Source of the DNA: Aerococcaceae bacterium DSM 111021
GTDB taxonomy: Bacteria; Bacillota; Bacilli; Lactobacillales; Aerococcaceae
Direction: 5' to 3'
Length of the DNA: 64,000 bases
Assembly (NCBI GenBank): GCA_020112395.1
Contig: JACCEK010000001.1
Coordinates: forward strand, 806,001-870,000
Position 1 is the first letter of the stretch. Every line of letters begins with the position of its first letter. The notes under the pieces were generated by a model. It saw only the letters and a list, made by a program, of their open reading frames with translations. It made no database searches and was not told the origin of the DNA. Positions 9,985 through 20,120 of the stretch are shown here, in pieces. The position numbers and the translations under genes are program-made.

Positions 9985-11814
9985 TTAACGGTAATAGTAT
10001 CTTTCTTCTGCTTCATCGTAAAACCATTCTGCTGGTCTTGTTTCTCCAGTTGATTCATCATAAACAGTTTCTTCAGGTAAATCAACGTAAGATCCAATAT
10101 TCTCAACATATTGCTGTGAATACGTTCTTCCATCTTCACCTACCGTACCCGATGCTGGTACAGATTCTTCAACAACGTTAACTTGTGAAGGTGTAGATTC
10201 CTCAACCACTGACTCAGCTTCAGCAGCCGATTCTTCTGCTTCTAATGCCGCTTCATCAGGCGTTTGTCCAGTTTCAAAATACGTAACAATCTCATTTATA
10301 GACGTTGAAATTGCCGGTACTACCTCTTCAGCACTACTAAAGTTTGAAGAAAGAATAACTACGATATAGTTAGTATCTTCTAATTCAATAATACCAGAAT
10401 AGTTTTGTTGAGCAGAATTTGAATCTGCTGATGCAATTTCGTAACGTGTTTGGTATCCATCGATTTGTTCCGCTGGATATTTTTCAGTAATTGGTGTATT
10501 TAATAATAACTCTTTGAATGTAGCATCTAATTCTGGTGATACTAGTTCATTATTAGCTAATTTATCTAACAACTGAGCGATATCTTGTGCGCTAGTTACT
10601 GCACCAACAACTTGCCCTGATTCTTGTGTTGTTAACATTTGAGTCACTCGTGTTGAGAAGTAATTCGATTCATTTAGCCATAAGTTAAATGAATTTGGAC
10701 CGCCAGTTTCTTGAATTAAATGATTCATTGCTGATGCATCATTCGATTCAACAACCGCTGCTAATAATTCCTGAATTGTAAATTCAGCTCCTTCTTCAGC
10801 TGTTGCTACAATCCCTTCATCATTCTCAGAAACTAAGTCTAGAGATACAGAAACTGTATCTTCAAGAGCTAACTCACCATCATTAATTGTATTGAATGTG
10901 TGACCTAATACAAACCAGGAAATTAAAGCATCTGCCTCGACACTTTGATCATCATATACATATGGGACTTCTGAATCAGCAGGATAAACCACAGCTGATA
11001 CATCTCCTAATGATGCTAAGTTATCTGTAATTGTTGAATTAAAGAACTCAGCTTGTCCACTATCAAGTGTAGTAGTTGGTACTTCATATGTAATACTTTC
11101 GCTTACACCTAATGTTTCAGATTCAATATTAAGTACTTGCTCTTGAGCCTCTGTTGAAAGAACAGCGACTGATGGATCATTGAAACTGATCGATAAAGTT
11201 TGTCCATCTTTAACTAATGAATAATCATTATCTAAATCAATTGTTTCACCATTTGCTTCAATTGTAAAAGCAAAAGTACTATTATCTACACTATCTAATG
11301 ACTCATCAAATTCTAGTGATACATTTGTTAATGGATATTCGTCTAAATTAACTTCTTGATTAACTATAGATATTTGTCCTTCAGTCTCAGCCTCTTCTTC
11401 AGATTCAGATGATTCATTTGTTTCCTCTGTTTCAGCATCTGATTCTTGAGCTTCTTCTGAAGTTTCTTCTACTTCTGATTCCCCATTAACAGGATCTTGT
11501 GTTTCCGGTTCTTCTTCTGGTGCATTTTGAGCCACTTCAGTTTCAGATGGTTGGAAGTAATCTACAACTTCGTTAATAATTCGTGGACCGAATAAAAATG
11601 CTAAGAAAACAATTGCTACTGCTAGAACTAATTTAATAATTCCCCATAATACACGTGTGAACCCACCTCGAGAACGACGCGGTGTTTCTTCTACTATCTC
11701 TTCGTCATAACTATCTTGTTTTACTTCAGCTACTTCTTTTTTATTGAAGACATGCCCACAATAGGCACATTGGTTTTTACTTCTTACGTTTCTACCGCAA
11801 TTTGGACACTGCAT
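9985..11814 (-). CDS. Zinc-ribbon membrane protein with inactive beta-lactamase-like extracellular domain
   Basis: The 609 aa protein has three parts. Residues 3-22 are a zinc ribbon with two CxxC pairs (CPNC, CAYC). A transmembrane helix at about 53-75 is followed by a long acidic Glu/Ser/Thr stalk (about 90-150). The extracellular part has a beta-rich segment and then a beta-lactamase/transpeptidase-like fold (about 260-510), recognisable by the helical block around VESNDASAMNHLI, where SND occupies the SDN position. No SxxK nucleophile and no KTG strand is seen, so catalysis is unlikely. A second Glu/Ser linker precedes an aromatic tail ending YYYR. I infer an envelope sensor or scaffold role; its actual job is unknown. 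Confidence 0.72.
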   Translation of the reverse strand: MQCPNCGRNVRSKNQCAYCGHVFNKKEVAEVKQDSYDEEIVEETPRRSRGGFTRVLWGIIKLVLAVAIVFLAFLFGPRIINEVVDYFQPSETEVAQNAPEEEPETQDPVNGESEVEETSEEAQESDAETEETNESSESEEEAETEGQISIVNQEVNLDEYPLTNVSLEFDESLDSVDNSTFAFTIEANGETIDLDNDYSLVKDGQTLSISFNDPSVAVLSTEAQEQVLNIESETLGVSESITYEVPTTTLDSGQAEFFNSTITDNLASLGDVSAVVYPADSEVPYVYDDQSVEADALISWFVLGHTFNTINDGELALEDTVSVSLDLVSENDEGIVATAEEGAEFTIQELLAAVVESNDASAMNHLIQETGGPNSFNLWLNESNYFSTRVTQMLTTQESGQVVGAVTSAQDIAQLLDKLANNELVSPELDATFKELLLNTPITEKYPAEQIDGYQTRYEIASADSNSAQQNYSGIIELEDTNYIVVILSSNFSSAEEVVPAISTSINEIVTYFETGQTPDEAALEAEESAAEAESVVEESTPSQVNVVEESVPASGTVGEDGRTYSQQYVENIGSYVDLPEETVYDESTGETRPAEWFYDEAEERYYYR

Positions 11815-11983
11815 TAACTCTACCTCCTAGAAATGTTGTCATTCCTTTTGTGCTTCCTATTGTAGCATAGAATGAATACAATTGTCAGTTACAAACTCTA
11901 AAATATAGAGTGAATTCCATTGTTTTACACGTTTATATTAAGTTTATAACATTCTCATAACAAGAAAATTAGTCTTAAATATC

Positions 11984-12042
11984 AAAAAAACTTCCAATGT
12001 TTTCTCTAGCAAAATTGACTAGGAATTCATTGAAAGTTTTAT
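11984..12042 (-). terminator. Terminator after the large FtsX-type permease gene
   Basis: On the minus strand, ACTTTCAATG pairs with CATTGGAAGT (one G-T wobble) across a loop that itself holds a CTAG pair, and the 3' arm runs into TTTTTTT (plus-strand A-run from 11984). It lies about 20 bases after the stop at 12062. Confidence 0.75.
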
Positions 12043-12061
12043 CAAATATTATATGTAATAC

Positions 12062-15000
12062 TTAGTCCACCCCTTTTAACGCTTCAACCATGTCAATTCG
12101 TTTCAATTTATAGTGCATTGCTATCATGACTATTGCAGAGAAAACAAATGATATAATAAATGATGCGATATAACCTGGGATAGATATACTTGGACTGAAT
12201 AAAACATCGGTCATTTGCATTGTTTTTAACAAGAATGTATTCAAGACTGTTCCTAACACTAAACCAACAAGTCCTCCTAAGAATGTAAGTACTAGCACCT
12301 CATTGAATATGTACATACTCACTTCATGATTATAAAAACCAAGTACTTTAATGGTTGATAGTTCTCGTATCCGTTCGGCTACGTTAATATTAGTTAAGTT
12401 ATATAAAACAACAAATGCTAGTGAGGCTGCGGAGATAATTAATACTAAAGTAATTAAATCCAAGCTACCCATTTGATCTCCAACACTTTGTTCTATGGTA
12501 TTTAAATCAACCGTTGTTAACACATTATCATTTTCCATGATTGCCTCTTCAACTTGCTTGTGATTGCTATTCTCAGAGTAATTTACTAAATAAGCATTAC
12601 GGATGGGTCTTTCACCGAATATAGCTTCATACTGCTCTGGATTAACATAAAGGTAATGGGATACATAATTTTCTACAACCGTATAATCTTCTATTGTAAA
12701 CTCATCAAAGTCTTCATTCACTAATGTAAAAGATTCGTTTGATGGTAAGTTTAGTAACTCACCCATTCGTTCAGTGATAAACGGTCCACCTTCAATGATG
12801 GCATCCGGATTGGCTTGATGATCTCTTTCGCGTAAAGTAACATAATGTGAAAACTCTTCTATATCACCTAATGGCACCGTTACAGTCACCGGTTGAGTTA
12901 ACCCATTCTCTAGCTCAGCATCATAAGTATCTTGTACTACTGGCATAATTTCTTGAACTCCATCTAAGTTATTAAATGTTTGAGTTACCTCATCTAATTC
13001 AGATTGATTTAAATCATCTGAAAGATATACCATTCCATCATAAGTTTGTATCTCATTGAATTGAACATCTACAACACTCGAAATCGTATTACTTATTCCA
13101 AAGCCTGTAACAATGAGCATTGTACAACCAGCCACGCCAATTAAGGTCATAGAATTTCGCCCTTTATATCGGAGTAAATTTCGCACTGTCATCTTGGCGT
13201 TAAAAGATAATCGATTCCAAATTGCTGGCACACGTTCAAGCCATAATTTTTTACCTGATTTTGGTGGCTCAGGTTGCAGTAGATTGGCTGGTTGGGTGCG
13301 AAGCATATTCAACGGTGTGAAAATAGCTGGTAGTAATGCTGTCGCTAAAGCGATAAATGCTGCAATGAAATTCCAATCCCACAGTATTTCTATCTTAGGG
13401 TTGTCAAAGTAATAAAGCATATTATAAGCATTCAAGATAACACCTGGGAACACTGAATAACCAATTACTAATCCAACAATAGTTCCTAGTACTCCAGCAA
13501 TACCGGCATAAACAACAAACTTTTGTATTATTGTTGTATTTGTATAACCTAATTGCTTCATAGTCCCCATGTAATTTCTTTGTTCACTAGCCATTCGCTT
13601 AATGGTAGTAAAAGTTACTAAAATCGCAATGGCAAAGAAAAAGACTGGGAAAATATTTGAAATCACATCTAGTTGATTAGCATTATCATTTAAGCTTTGA
13701 TAAGCGCTTGAGCTACCACGTTTCTCTACCATATATGTGGGTTCATCTAAATCGTCTAATGTTCTTCTAGCCTCTGCAATATCCGCTTCAGCATCTTCTA
13801 GGTCAACTAGAGCATCTGCTTCTTCCGACTCAAATTTATGCCGATTTAAATTATACTCAAAGTCCCCTTGCATCAAGTCCATTCGTCCTTCTATTGCTTC
13901 TTGTTGGCCTGTTTCAAACTCATTTCGTCCTTCAATTATTGCAGCATAAGACTCATCTAAAGTTCGTTTACCATTGATTAAATCATCCTGCCCCTCACTT
14001 AATTGAGATTGAGCATCATCTAATGCTTGCCTTCCCTCAATTAAAGAATCGTACGATGAATCCAATTGTTCTTGCCCTGTAGCCCTTTGGGCATTTAATT
14101 CTGTCCAACCTTGGTTAATTGTACTTTGAGCTAACTCTAATTCTGCCACGCCAGCATAATATTCATCCCAGCCTGCTGCTAACGTTGAGCTTTGCTCATC
14201 TAAAGTTGCTTGGGCAGTTTGTAACATCTCAACAGCTTCTACTAATTGACGTAGTTCAGATTGAACTTGTTCTAAGTCTATCCCTTGAGGTAACTCACCT
14301 AAACCATTTTCCTCAAGAAGTTGATTCAGCTCTGCTTCAGTGGCAGCTAACGCCTCTTGATTTTGAATTAATTGATTTTCAAGTTCGCTAATTTGTAAAT
14401 CGATTGAATTAACTTGCTCTAATTGATTATTTAAATCATTAATTTCTAGATTATTTTGTTGGATGACACTTTCCAATTCAGTCTGTTCATTGTTATAAGT
14501 CTGTAATTCTTCTTCAATTTGCATACGCTCTGAGTCAGTCAAATTCTGATTTTGAAGTTGTGAATTTAAACCGTTTATAATCTGTGACAATTCGGTTAAT
14601 CTTTGATAATATGTTTCATTTTCAGTAACTAACTCATCTTTACGTGTGAGTAGTCCGTTTACATCGCCTAAATTAGTACGTTCAGCTTGTAGCTGGATTA
14701 GTCTTGCTTCAATTTCTTGAATTTGAGATTCTAATTCACTAATTTCTGACAGTTTGTTCGTGATATCTTCGTAATTCATTGAGCTATTTTCAAGACCTTC
14801 TAATTCAGACATACGTTTATTTAATAATTGAATCACTTCATCGATAGGTGTTGTTGAATTCAACTCTGTATTCAACAATTGTTCTAATACAGCCACTTGA
14901 TCTCCCGATAGTTCCAAGTCACCTAAGTTCTGTTGTGAAGTATCTATCTCAGGTAATCCACCAACTATATTCGTAAGTTCTTCTAGGTTCTGAATGAGTA

Positions 15001-16411
15001 TATCTCGCTCTGTATCCAATGAATTAATCCAAGAAATAATATCTGGATTATCTCCATTATCCGCTTCTTCTAAAGTTGCAAGAAAAGTATTGATAACATC
15101 AATTTGTTCTTCAATTGCAGCTAAAAGCTGTTCTGGAGGAATCTGTCCATCCGTTGCTAAACCTAATTGGTCTAATAATTCCTGTCTTCCAGCAGCTAAT
15201 TGAGCATAACCAGCATCAAGCGCCTCTTGGCCTTCAGCAAGTTGTAAGTATCCAGCTTGAGCCTCAGAAGCTGCTTGATTTAACTGTGATTGCGCATCTG
15301 TTAACTGTGATTCAGCTGATGCTATTTCTTGATTAAACATAGCTAGGCCGTCTTCATATTGAGCTAAGCCATCAGCATATACCTTCTCGTTATAATTAAG
15401 TTGTGCACGTCCATCTGCAAGTTCTAAACGACCTTGATGATACTCTCTAATTCCATCTCTAAACTCTTCTTCTCCACTCTCAAGTTCTGAACCCCCTTGA
15501 TTAAGTTGCTGTTGGCCTTCTACAATACTTACATGGCCATCTTGAAGTTCTTCTTTAGCATCTTCTAATGCAATTCGAGCATCTTCCAAAGTTTGATAAC
15601 CATCCGTAATCTCTTGTTGACCTTCTTGTATCGAATTGGCAACTTCATCACGCAATTCTTTGACCCGAATCTCTGGTCTATCTTCCAGCACTTCTTCTAT
15701 AGTAGCGACAGTACTGTCAATAATTTGATTATACTCTGGTGAATAAGCCTCGTAAGCTCTTGCCTCATCTACCCAATAGTAAGCTTCAGAGTATATATCT
15801 CCACTTACTGCTTGATCACTGATGATTGCAAAAACATTTGCTGTTCCACTTCGCGTTATTCTTTCTATATAAATAGGCGTTCGAGCAAAACCAACGACCT
15901 CAAATTCTTCTGACTCCAAGGTGAATCCCGAGTTATCCAAATTATCCAAAGTGACTCGATCACCTATTTGAATTGGCGAATCCATTTGTTCATTAAGTGT
16001 TTCTAAATATTTTGTATCTAGAACGATCTCATCTTTGTCTTCAACCATACGCCCTTCGTAGATTTTAAAGAAGCTTGTACTTTGATTTCCATTATAAGTG
16101 AATACTTTCGCATTCTCTTCCCCAGGACTTATGACGGCATTGATAGACTGCATAGGTAACCAAGTTAAGTTCTCTTGGTTATTTATCAAGTCTACATCTG
16201 CTTCATTTAAGCCCACCGTTGAAAGGATGTGTCCATCTGGCATATTATTATCTTGATACACTTCTCGCGCAGTCTTGACCATAGAAGGCCCAGCAGCTCT
16301 AATACCAACAAAGAACGAAACACCTAAAGCGATAATCGCAAATATAGATATAAAACGTGGTATGGAATCTTTAATTTCACGTAAATTATCTTTCCATAAT
16401 GCAGAATTCAT
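12062..16411 (-). CDS. Giant FtsX-type ABC transporter permease with coiled-coil extracellular domain
   Basis: This 1449 aa membrane protein fuses two FtsX-like permease units. A first transmembrane helix (about 20-42) is followed by a MacB-type periplasmic-core-like segment. A very long extracellular helical region (about 260-880) is then built from L-x2-G-x3-L repeats, such as GYQTLEDARIALEDAKEELQ, and a Gln/Glu-rich coiled coil. Transmembrane helices from about 920 form the first FtsX core, and a second extracellular domain plus three C-terminal helices form the second. Similar proteins in lactic acid bacteria are single-subunit partners of MacB/LolD-type ATPases, acting as mechanotransmitters or exporters. 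The start at 16411 has an AAGGGGGG site. Confidence 0.85.
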   Translation of the reverse strand: MNSALWKDNLREIKDSIPRFISIFAIIALGVSFFVGIRAAGPSMVKTAREVYQDNNMPDGHILSTVGLNEADVDLINNQENLTWLPMQSINAVISPGEENAKVFTYNGNQSTSFFKIYEGRMVEDKDEIVLDTKYLETLNEQMDSPIQIGDRVTLDNLDNSGFTLESEEFEVVGFARTPIYIERITRSGTANVFAIISDQAVSGDIYSEAYYWVDEARAYEAYSPEYNQIIDSTVATIEEVLEDRPEIRVKELRDEVANSIQEGQQEITDGYQTLEDARIALEDAKEELQDGHVSIVEGQQQLNQGGSELESGEEEFRDGIREYHQGRLELADGRAQLNYNEKVYADGLAQYEDGLAMFNQEIASAESQLTDAQSQLNQAASEAQAGYLQLAEGQEALDAGYAQLAAGRQELLDQLGLATDGQIPPEQLLAAIEEQIDVINTFLATLEEADNGDNPDIISWINSLDTERDILIQNLEELTNIVGGLPEIDTSQQNLGDLELSGDQVAVLEQLLNTELNSTTPIDEVIQLLNKRMSELEGLENSSMNYEDITNKLSEISELESQIQEIEARLIQLQAERTNLGDVNGLLTRKDELVTENETYYQRLTELSQIINGLNSQLQNQNLTDSERMQIEEELQTYNNEQTELESVIQQNNLEINDLNNQLEQVNSIDLQISELENQLIQNQEALAATEAELNQLLEENGLGELPQGIDLEQVQSELRQLVEAVEMLQTAQATLDEQSSTLAAGWDEYYAGVAELELAQSTINQGWTELNAQRATGQEQLDSSYDSLIEGRQALDDAQSQLSEGQDDLINGKRTLDESYAAIIEGRNEFETGQQEAIEGRMDLMQGDFEYNLNRHKFESEEADALVDLEDAEADIAEARRTLDDLDEPTYMVEKRGSSSAYQSLNDNANQLDVISNIFPVFFFAIAILVTFTTIKRMASEQRNYMGTMKQLGYTNTTIIQKFVVYAGIAGVLGTIVGLVIGYSVFPGVILNAYNMLYYFDNPKIEILWDWNFIAAFIALATALLPAIFTPLNMLRTQPANLLQPEPPKSGKKLWLERVPAIWNRLSFNAKMTVRNLLRYKGRNSMTLIGVAGCTMLIVTGFGISNTISSVVDVQFNEIQTYDGMVYLSDDLNQSELDEVTQTFNNLDGVQEIMPVVQDTYDAELENGLTQPVTVTVPLGDIEEFSHYVTLRERDHQANPDAIIEGGPFITERMGELLNLPSNESFTLVNEDFDEFTIEDYTVVENYVSHYLYVNPEQYEAIFGERPIRNAYLVNYSENSNHKQVEEAIMENDNVLTTVDLNTIEQSVGDQMGSLDLITLVLIISAASLAFVVLYNLTNINVAERIRELSTIKVLGFYNHEVSMYIFNEVLVLTFLGGLVGLVLGTVLNTFLLKTMQMTDVLFSPSISIPGYIASFIISFVFSAIVMIAMHYKLKRIDMVEALKGVD

Positions 16412-16435
16412 AACATCCCCCCTTAACAATAATGA

Positions 16436-17137
16436 TTACCATGTAATCTCATCGACTTCTAAAGGTTCTTCATTAAGTGTGATATCATCAACTTTTCCAT
16501 TACGTATCTTTACAACTCGATCAGCCATCTCAGCAATCGTTGTATTATGTGTAATGACTACAATCGTTGTATCTGTATTACGACTTGTATCTTGCAATAA
16601 TTTTAAAATTTGTTTACCAGTTTCGTAATCTAATGCTCCAGTCGGCTCATCTGCCAATAATAATTTCGGCTTACTTGCAATGGCTCTAGCAATTGACACA
16701 CGTTGCTGTTCCCCACCTGAAAGCTGCGCTGGGAAGTTGTCAGCTCGGTGGTCTAAACCACACTGTTTTAACACTTCCATAACATCGGCATTACTTTTAG
16801 ATATTTGAATGGATAATTCAACATTTTCTTTTGCAGTTAAGTTCGGAACAAGATTATAGTTTTGGAATACAAAGCCAATATTATTTCGACGAAACGTAGT
16901 CAATTCTTTATCCGTATAATTGCTGATATCTTTCCCAGCAATAATTACTTCACCTGAGGTTGCCTTATCCATTCCGCCTAATATATTTAAGGTTGTCGAT
17001 TTTCCCGCGCCTGATGGTCCTAAAATTACAGCAAATTCACCTGCTTCGATTGTAAACGTAACGCCGTCATTCGCTCGAGTCACTACTTCCCCACTAATAT
17101 ATTCTTTTATAACTTCATTGAGCTTAATATAACTCAT
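16436..17137 (-). CDS. ABC transporter ATP-binding protein (MacB/LolD type)
   Basis: The 233 aa ATPase has Walker [11 protein letters not shown] (about residue 40), a Q-loop in FVFQNYNL, the signature [16 protein letters not shown], Walker [13 protein letters not shown], and the switch histidine in VVITHN. The sequence family is that of ATPases driving FtsX-like, MacB-type mechanotransmission complexes. It precedes the giant permease by 24 bases and will be translated from the same message; the pair forms a complete transporter. A GAGGTGAG ribosome-binding site precedes the ATG. The substrate or target of the pair is not evident, and no two-component system or bacitracin-type regulator lies nearby. 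Confidence 0.93.
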   Translation of the reverse strand: MSYIKLNEVIKEYISGEVVTRANDGVTFTIEAGEFAVILGPSGAGKSTTLNILGGMDKATSGEVIIAGKDISNYTDKELTTFRRNNIGFVFQNYNLVPNLTAKENVELSIQISKSNADVMEVLKQCGLDHRADNFPAQLSGGEQQRVSIARAIASKPKLLLADEPTGALDYETGKQILKLLQDTSRNTDTTIVVITHNTTIAEMADRVVKIRNGKVDDITLNEEPLEVDEITW

Positions 17138-17155
17138 ATAATCTCACCTCTTTTA

Positions 17156-18346
17156 CTAATTTTCGCGATAAAACACCAATACTTTGAGGTAGCTACTCTC
17201 TTCATCCGAACTTGTTGGAAAGTCTTCTGGTAGTCCGAATTGTTGAATTAAATAATATGTTCCTTCCATTGATTGAGTTACCTCAACCATATCATCACGG
17301 AATTGTTCCAGCGCATAACCGCTGTGGTTTGTACTTAAGATCGTCATACCATTAGGATTTGTTAGTTTGAATAATTGTTTTGCTAGTCTAGGATAATCTT
17401 CTTCTACTCTAAACATTTTCTTTTTGGTCCTAGCGAAACTTGGTGGATCACTCACAATCAAATCATAAGTAATCTTATTTTTCAGTGCATAGTCTAAGTA
17501 ATTGAATACATCCATGACACGAACCTCATGAGGCGAATCTTCAACTTCAATATCATTTAATGCGAATTGTTCTTTCGTCAATTCGTTGCTACGATTAGCT
17601 ACATCAATACTGACTGTTCGATTACTACCACCTACTGCTGCTGCCACTGAAAAAGCACCTGTGTAACTAAATATATTTAGTACAGACATATCTTGAGATT
17701 GAGTATTAATAAAAGATCTAACATCTCGTTGATCTAAGAAAATACCAGTCATCCAACTCTCACCTAAGTGAACCGCATAATTAATATTATTCTCTTTAAC
17801 GATTAATGGATCCGGTGCTACTTCACCACTCACCAATTGAATTGGTTCTAAATCATCAGTTTGGAAGCGAAGTGTCTCATATACTCCCTTAACTTGTGGA
17901 AGTAATTGTGCTATTGCCTCAAAGAACCAGTTGCGATATTCATAAATCCCTTTAGAGTACCAGTTAATTTGCACATAGTGATCGTACCAATCAATTGTAA
18001 CCCCACCAATACCGTCTCCTTCTCCATTAAATACGCGAAATGCAGTCGTTTCTGCGTTATTAAAGAATGCATCACGTTCTTCAATTGCATCTTTCAATGC
18101 ATAATAGACTAAACTTTCATTCCAATATTCATCTTTAAACGTCGTTACCAACCAACCAACACCTTTATTTTGGCGTCCTACTAACATTTTACCTAAAAAT
18201 TGATTATCAAAATCATTTAGGATAATAACGTCCCCTTCAATAAAATGTTTTGCTCTATCTTCATTTTGGAAATCTTTAGCCTTAATTAGCTTTCCACCTT
18301 GTTTGATTCGCTTTGTTGCAAGTTCTCTTAATTTATATTCTGCCAT
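17156..18346 (-). CDS. RlmI-like 23S rRNA cytosine methyltransferase (class I SAM)
   Basis: The 396 aa protein has an N-terminal PUA-like domain (about 1-75), a central EEHEH-like linker domain and a C-terminal Rossmann methyltransferase domain. Methyltransferase motifs are NIFSYTGAFSVAAA (SAM-binding loop) and SDPPSFARTKK (catalytic motif IV), matching the RlmI/YwbD group that makes 5-methylcytosine in 23S rRNA. The ATG at 18346 is preferred to the GTG at 18355 because AAGGGTG sits immediately upstream. It lies 18 bases before the ABC ATPase gene, so a common transcript is possible, though the functions are unrelated. Exact target base is inferred from family membership. Confidence 0.87.
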   Translation of the reverse strand: MAEYKLRELATKRIKQGGKLIKAKDFQNEDRAKHFIEGDVIILNDFDNQFLGKMLVGRQNKGVGWLVTTFKDEYWNESLVYYALKDAIEERDAFFNNAETTAFRVFNGEGDGIGGVTIDWYDHYVQINWYSKGIYEYRNWFFEAIAQLLPQVKGVYETLRFQTDDLEPIQLVSGEVAPDPLIVKENNINYAVHLGESWMTGIFLDQRDVRSFINTQSQDMSVLNIFSYTGAFSVAAAVGGSNRTVSIDVANRSNELTKEQFALNDIEVEDSPHEVRVMDVFNYLDYALKNKITYDLIVSDPPSFARTKKKMFRVEEDYPRLAKQLFKLTNPNGMTILSTNHSGYALEQFRDDMVEVTQSMEGTYYLIQQFGLPEDFPTSSDEESSYLKVLVFYREN

Positions 18347-18371
18347 TTTGGACACCCTTATTCTCTTATTT

Positions 18372-19544
18372 TTAATTTAATAACTTATTGTCATCGACAT
18401 ACCGATTATTCTCTGCTGTTAATACTGTTTCCATCAAGTAGGCAAATTCCGTCATCGTCATTTTTTTTATTTCGTTAAATTTTGGTACAGTTTCTTTAGT
18501 TGGTGCGACTGTTAATTCTAAACGGTAGTTAAATGATTCTAAATCAGCCGTTTCATTGCTAAATATGTTTAACATAAATTGTTCGTACAAACCAGTTAAT
18601 GTTGCAGAATAACTACCTATTCCTGGATTTATATTGATTGTCGCTTTTGTCAGTTTGTCTGTCACGTGGTTAGTACTGACGTTACTTTCCCATAAATAAT
18701 CTTCTGGTAATTCATCAGTTTCAGTTCTTTTTAAGCGAATTAAATCATCTGTAATCTGAGACGTCAGTTTAGTTTGGAAAGTAAGTCCGCGAGAATTTTC
18801 TGAAACATTGAACCCTTGTGTAGGAATAACGTCGTAATCCATCAATCGTTCATCACTTTCATTGATATCAATATTCAAGTTGTAATCTAAACTAAAGCTT
18901 CCAGCATTTTGATAGAAGCTACGAGGTATTTCCAACCTTTCCATATCTATAATTGTACTGTCGTTTAGTTGATAGATATTATCAACAGATATCTCCCCTA
19001 TCTGAGATAGATTCGGAAAATATAATAAATTGCTAAATAACTCATCATTCAGATTGATTGAACTAAGTTCATCATGATTAATGGGGATATAGTAATCTTT
19101 ATAATTTTCCAATTGATTTTGAACATTTTGAGAAAAATAACTTTGATCAAAAAAGCCTGTATCCCCTAATAATCCAATCGTATTAATATACGCTAACGAA
19201 AACTCACGATACGATAATATATTATACGTAGACACAGATTGTGTATCATCTTGTCCATATGCATAAACATTGAATGCTAAACTCGCATCTCCACTCGCAC
19301 TGTCACCAATGATTTCTCCTTCGGCGAGCAATTTGTTTGAATCAACATTCATATATCGTAAACTTACTTTGTAATTATCTTCTTGTTCTAATTTGTCTAT
19401 GACTTGATTAAAATCACGAGTTACTTCATCTCGTATAACTAGCTCCTCTTGTATTTCTTCATCAGATGCTTCAACAAACTGCATAGGAAAATTTATGAGA
19501 GTTATGATACTAAGAGGTATTAATATTTTCTTTAATCGACGCAT
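18372..19544 (-). CDS. Secreted protein of unknown function (390 aa)
   Basis: The product starts with a basic stretch and a hydrophobic signal peptide ending in VEAS, consistent with signal peptidase I cleavage. The mature part is acidic, without cysteine, and predicted to be beta-rich, with repeated phrases about measured or threshold-type residues but no motif I can name. The C-terminal half (from RLKRTETDELPEDYLWESN) carries Thr-rich strands. The start at 19544 is chosen for the AGGAG ribosome-binding site; a longer frame to 19670 enters the csbD terminator. It is 25 bases upstream of the RlmI-like gene. I cannot assign a function. Confidence 0.65.
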   Translation of the reverse strand: MRRLKKILIPLSIITLINFPMQFVEASDEEIQEELVIRDEVTRDFNQVIDKLEQEDNYKVSLRYMNVDSNKLLAEGEIIGDSASGDASLAFNVYAYGQDDTQSVSTYNILSYREFSLAYINTIGLLGDTGFFDQSYFSQNVQNQLENYKDYYIPINHDELSSINLNDELFSNLLYFPNLSQIGEISVDNIYQLNDSTIIDMERLEIPRSFYQNAGSFSLDYNLNIDINESDERLMDYDVIPTQGFNVSENSRGLTFQTKLTSQITDDLIRLKRTETDELPEDYLWESNVSTNHVTDKLTKATININPGIGSYSATLTGLYEQFMLNIFSNETADLESFNYRLELTVAPTKETVPKFNEIKKMTMTEFAYLMETVLTAENNRYVDDNKLLN

Positions 19545-19644
19545 ACTTCTTCGCTCCTGACCTTTTATACTCGTTTCATATATTAGCACATTTTTTCGAA
19601 CTGAGTATGAATTTTGTGTTCTTTTTAAAGAAGGCTTAGACAAC

Positions 19645-19690
19645 GAAAAAAATGCATACATTTTTAGCAATAATCACTAAAAATGTATGC
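19645..19690 (-). terminator. Terminator after csbD
   Basis: A perfect 14-bp stem, GCATACATTTTTAG (19654-19667) with CTAAAAATGTATGC (19677-19690), is followed on the minus strand by TTTTTTT. It stands between the csbD stop at 19715 and the promoter region of the next gene. Confidence 0.85.
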
Positions 19691-19714
19691 AAATATTACG
19701 TATTAAAAAGCTAC

Positions 19715-19924
19715 CTATTTTCTGTCTCTATCGTCACCGTCGAATGCATCTTTCACGCCATCTACTGCACCTTTTACTGAATCTTTTGCATCATTTAATA
19801 GTTCTTTCGCTTTACCACTATTTTTTTGTGCTTTTCCTTCAGATTCACGTTTTTTGTCCCCAGTCACTTTACCTGTAACTTCTTTTGCTTTTCCAGCAAC
19901 TTGATCTCTTTTTTCTTCTGACAT
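19715..19924 (-). CDS. CsbD family general stress protein
   Basis: This 69 aa, highly hydrophilic protein has the CsbD family pattern: EKRDQVAGKAKEVTGKVTGDKK near the N-terminus, then repeated K-A-K, N-D-A-K-D-S-V-K-G amphipathic segments. CsbD-like proteins are small, abundant and stress-induced in Bacillus (sigma-B) and many other bacteria; their molecular role is unclear. The ATG at 19924 is supported by an AGGAGG site 8 bases upstream and makes a better start than an ATG two codons earlier. It is monocistronic, with its own terminator. Confidence 0.88.
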   Translation of the reverse strand: MSEEKRDQVAGKAKEVTGKVTGDKKRESEGKAQKNSGKAKELLNDAKDSVKGAVDGVKDAFDGDDRDRK

Positions 19925-20120
19925 AATCAATACCTCCTGATATTTAATTATTTCTTACTTTATATTTTATTGAAATAAAGGGGCATTTGTCAATTCATAA
20001 CACTTATTTTCACTTCTTAATCTCCGAAATATAGACACTATTCAATTGCACTTGATTGACTGTAACGCTTGCTAAAATGGTTTTCATGAACTAAACTAAA
20101 ATTAGTTAAAGGGGTGTATT

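Noticed and set aside
14000-15700. Long antisense open frames across the permease gene
   Set aside because: They are shadows of the coiled-coil repeats on the other strand, with no ribosome-binding sites or recognisable products.
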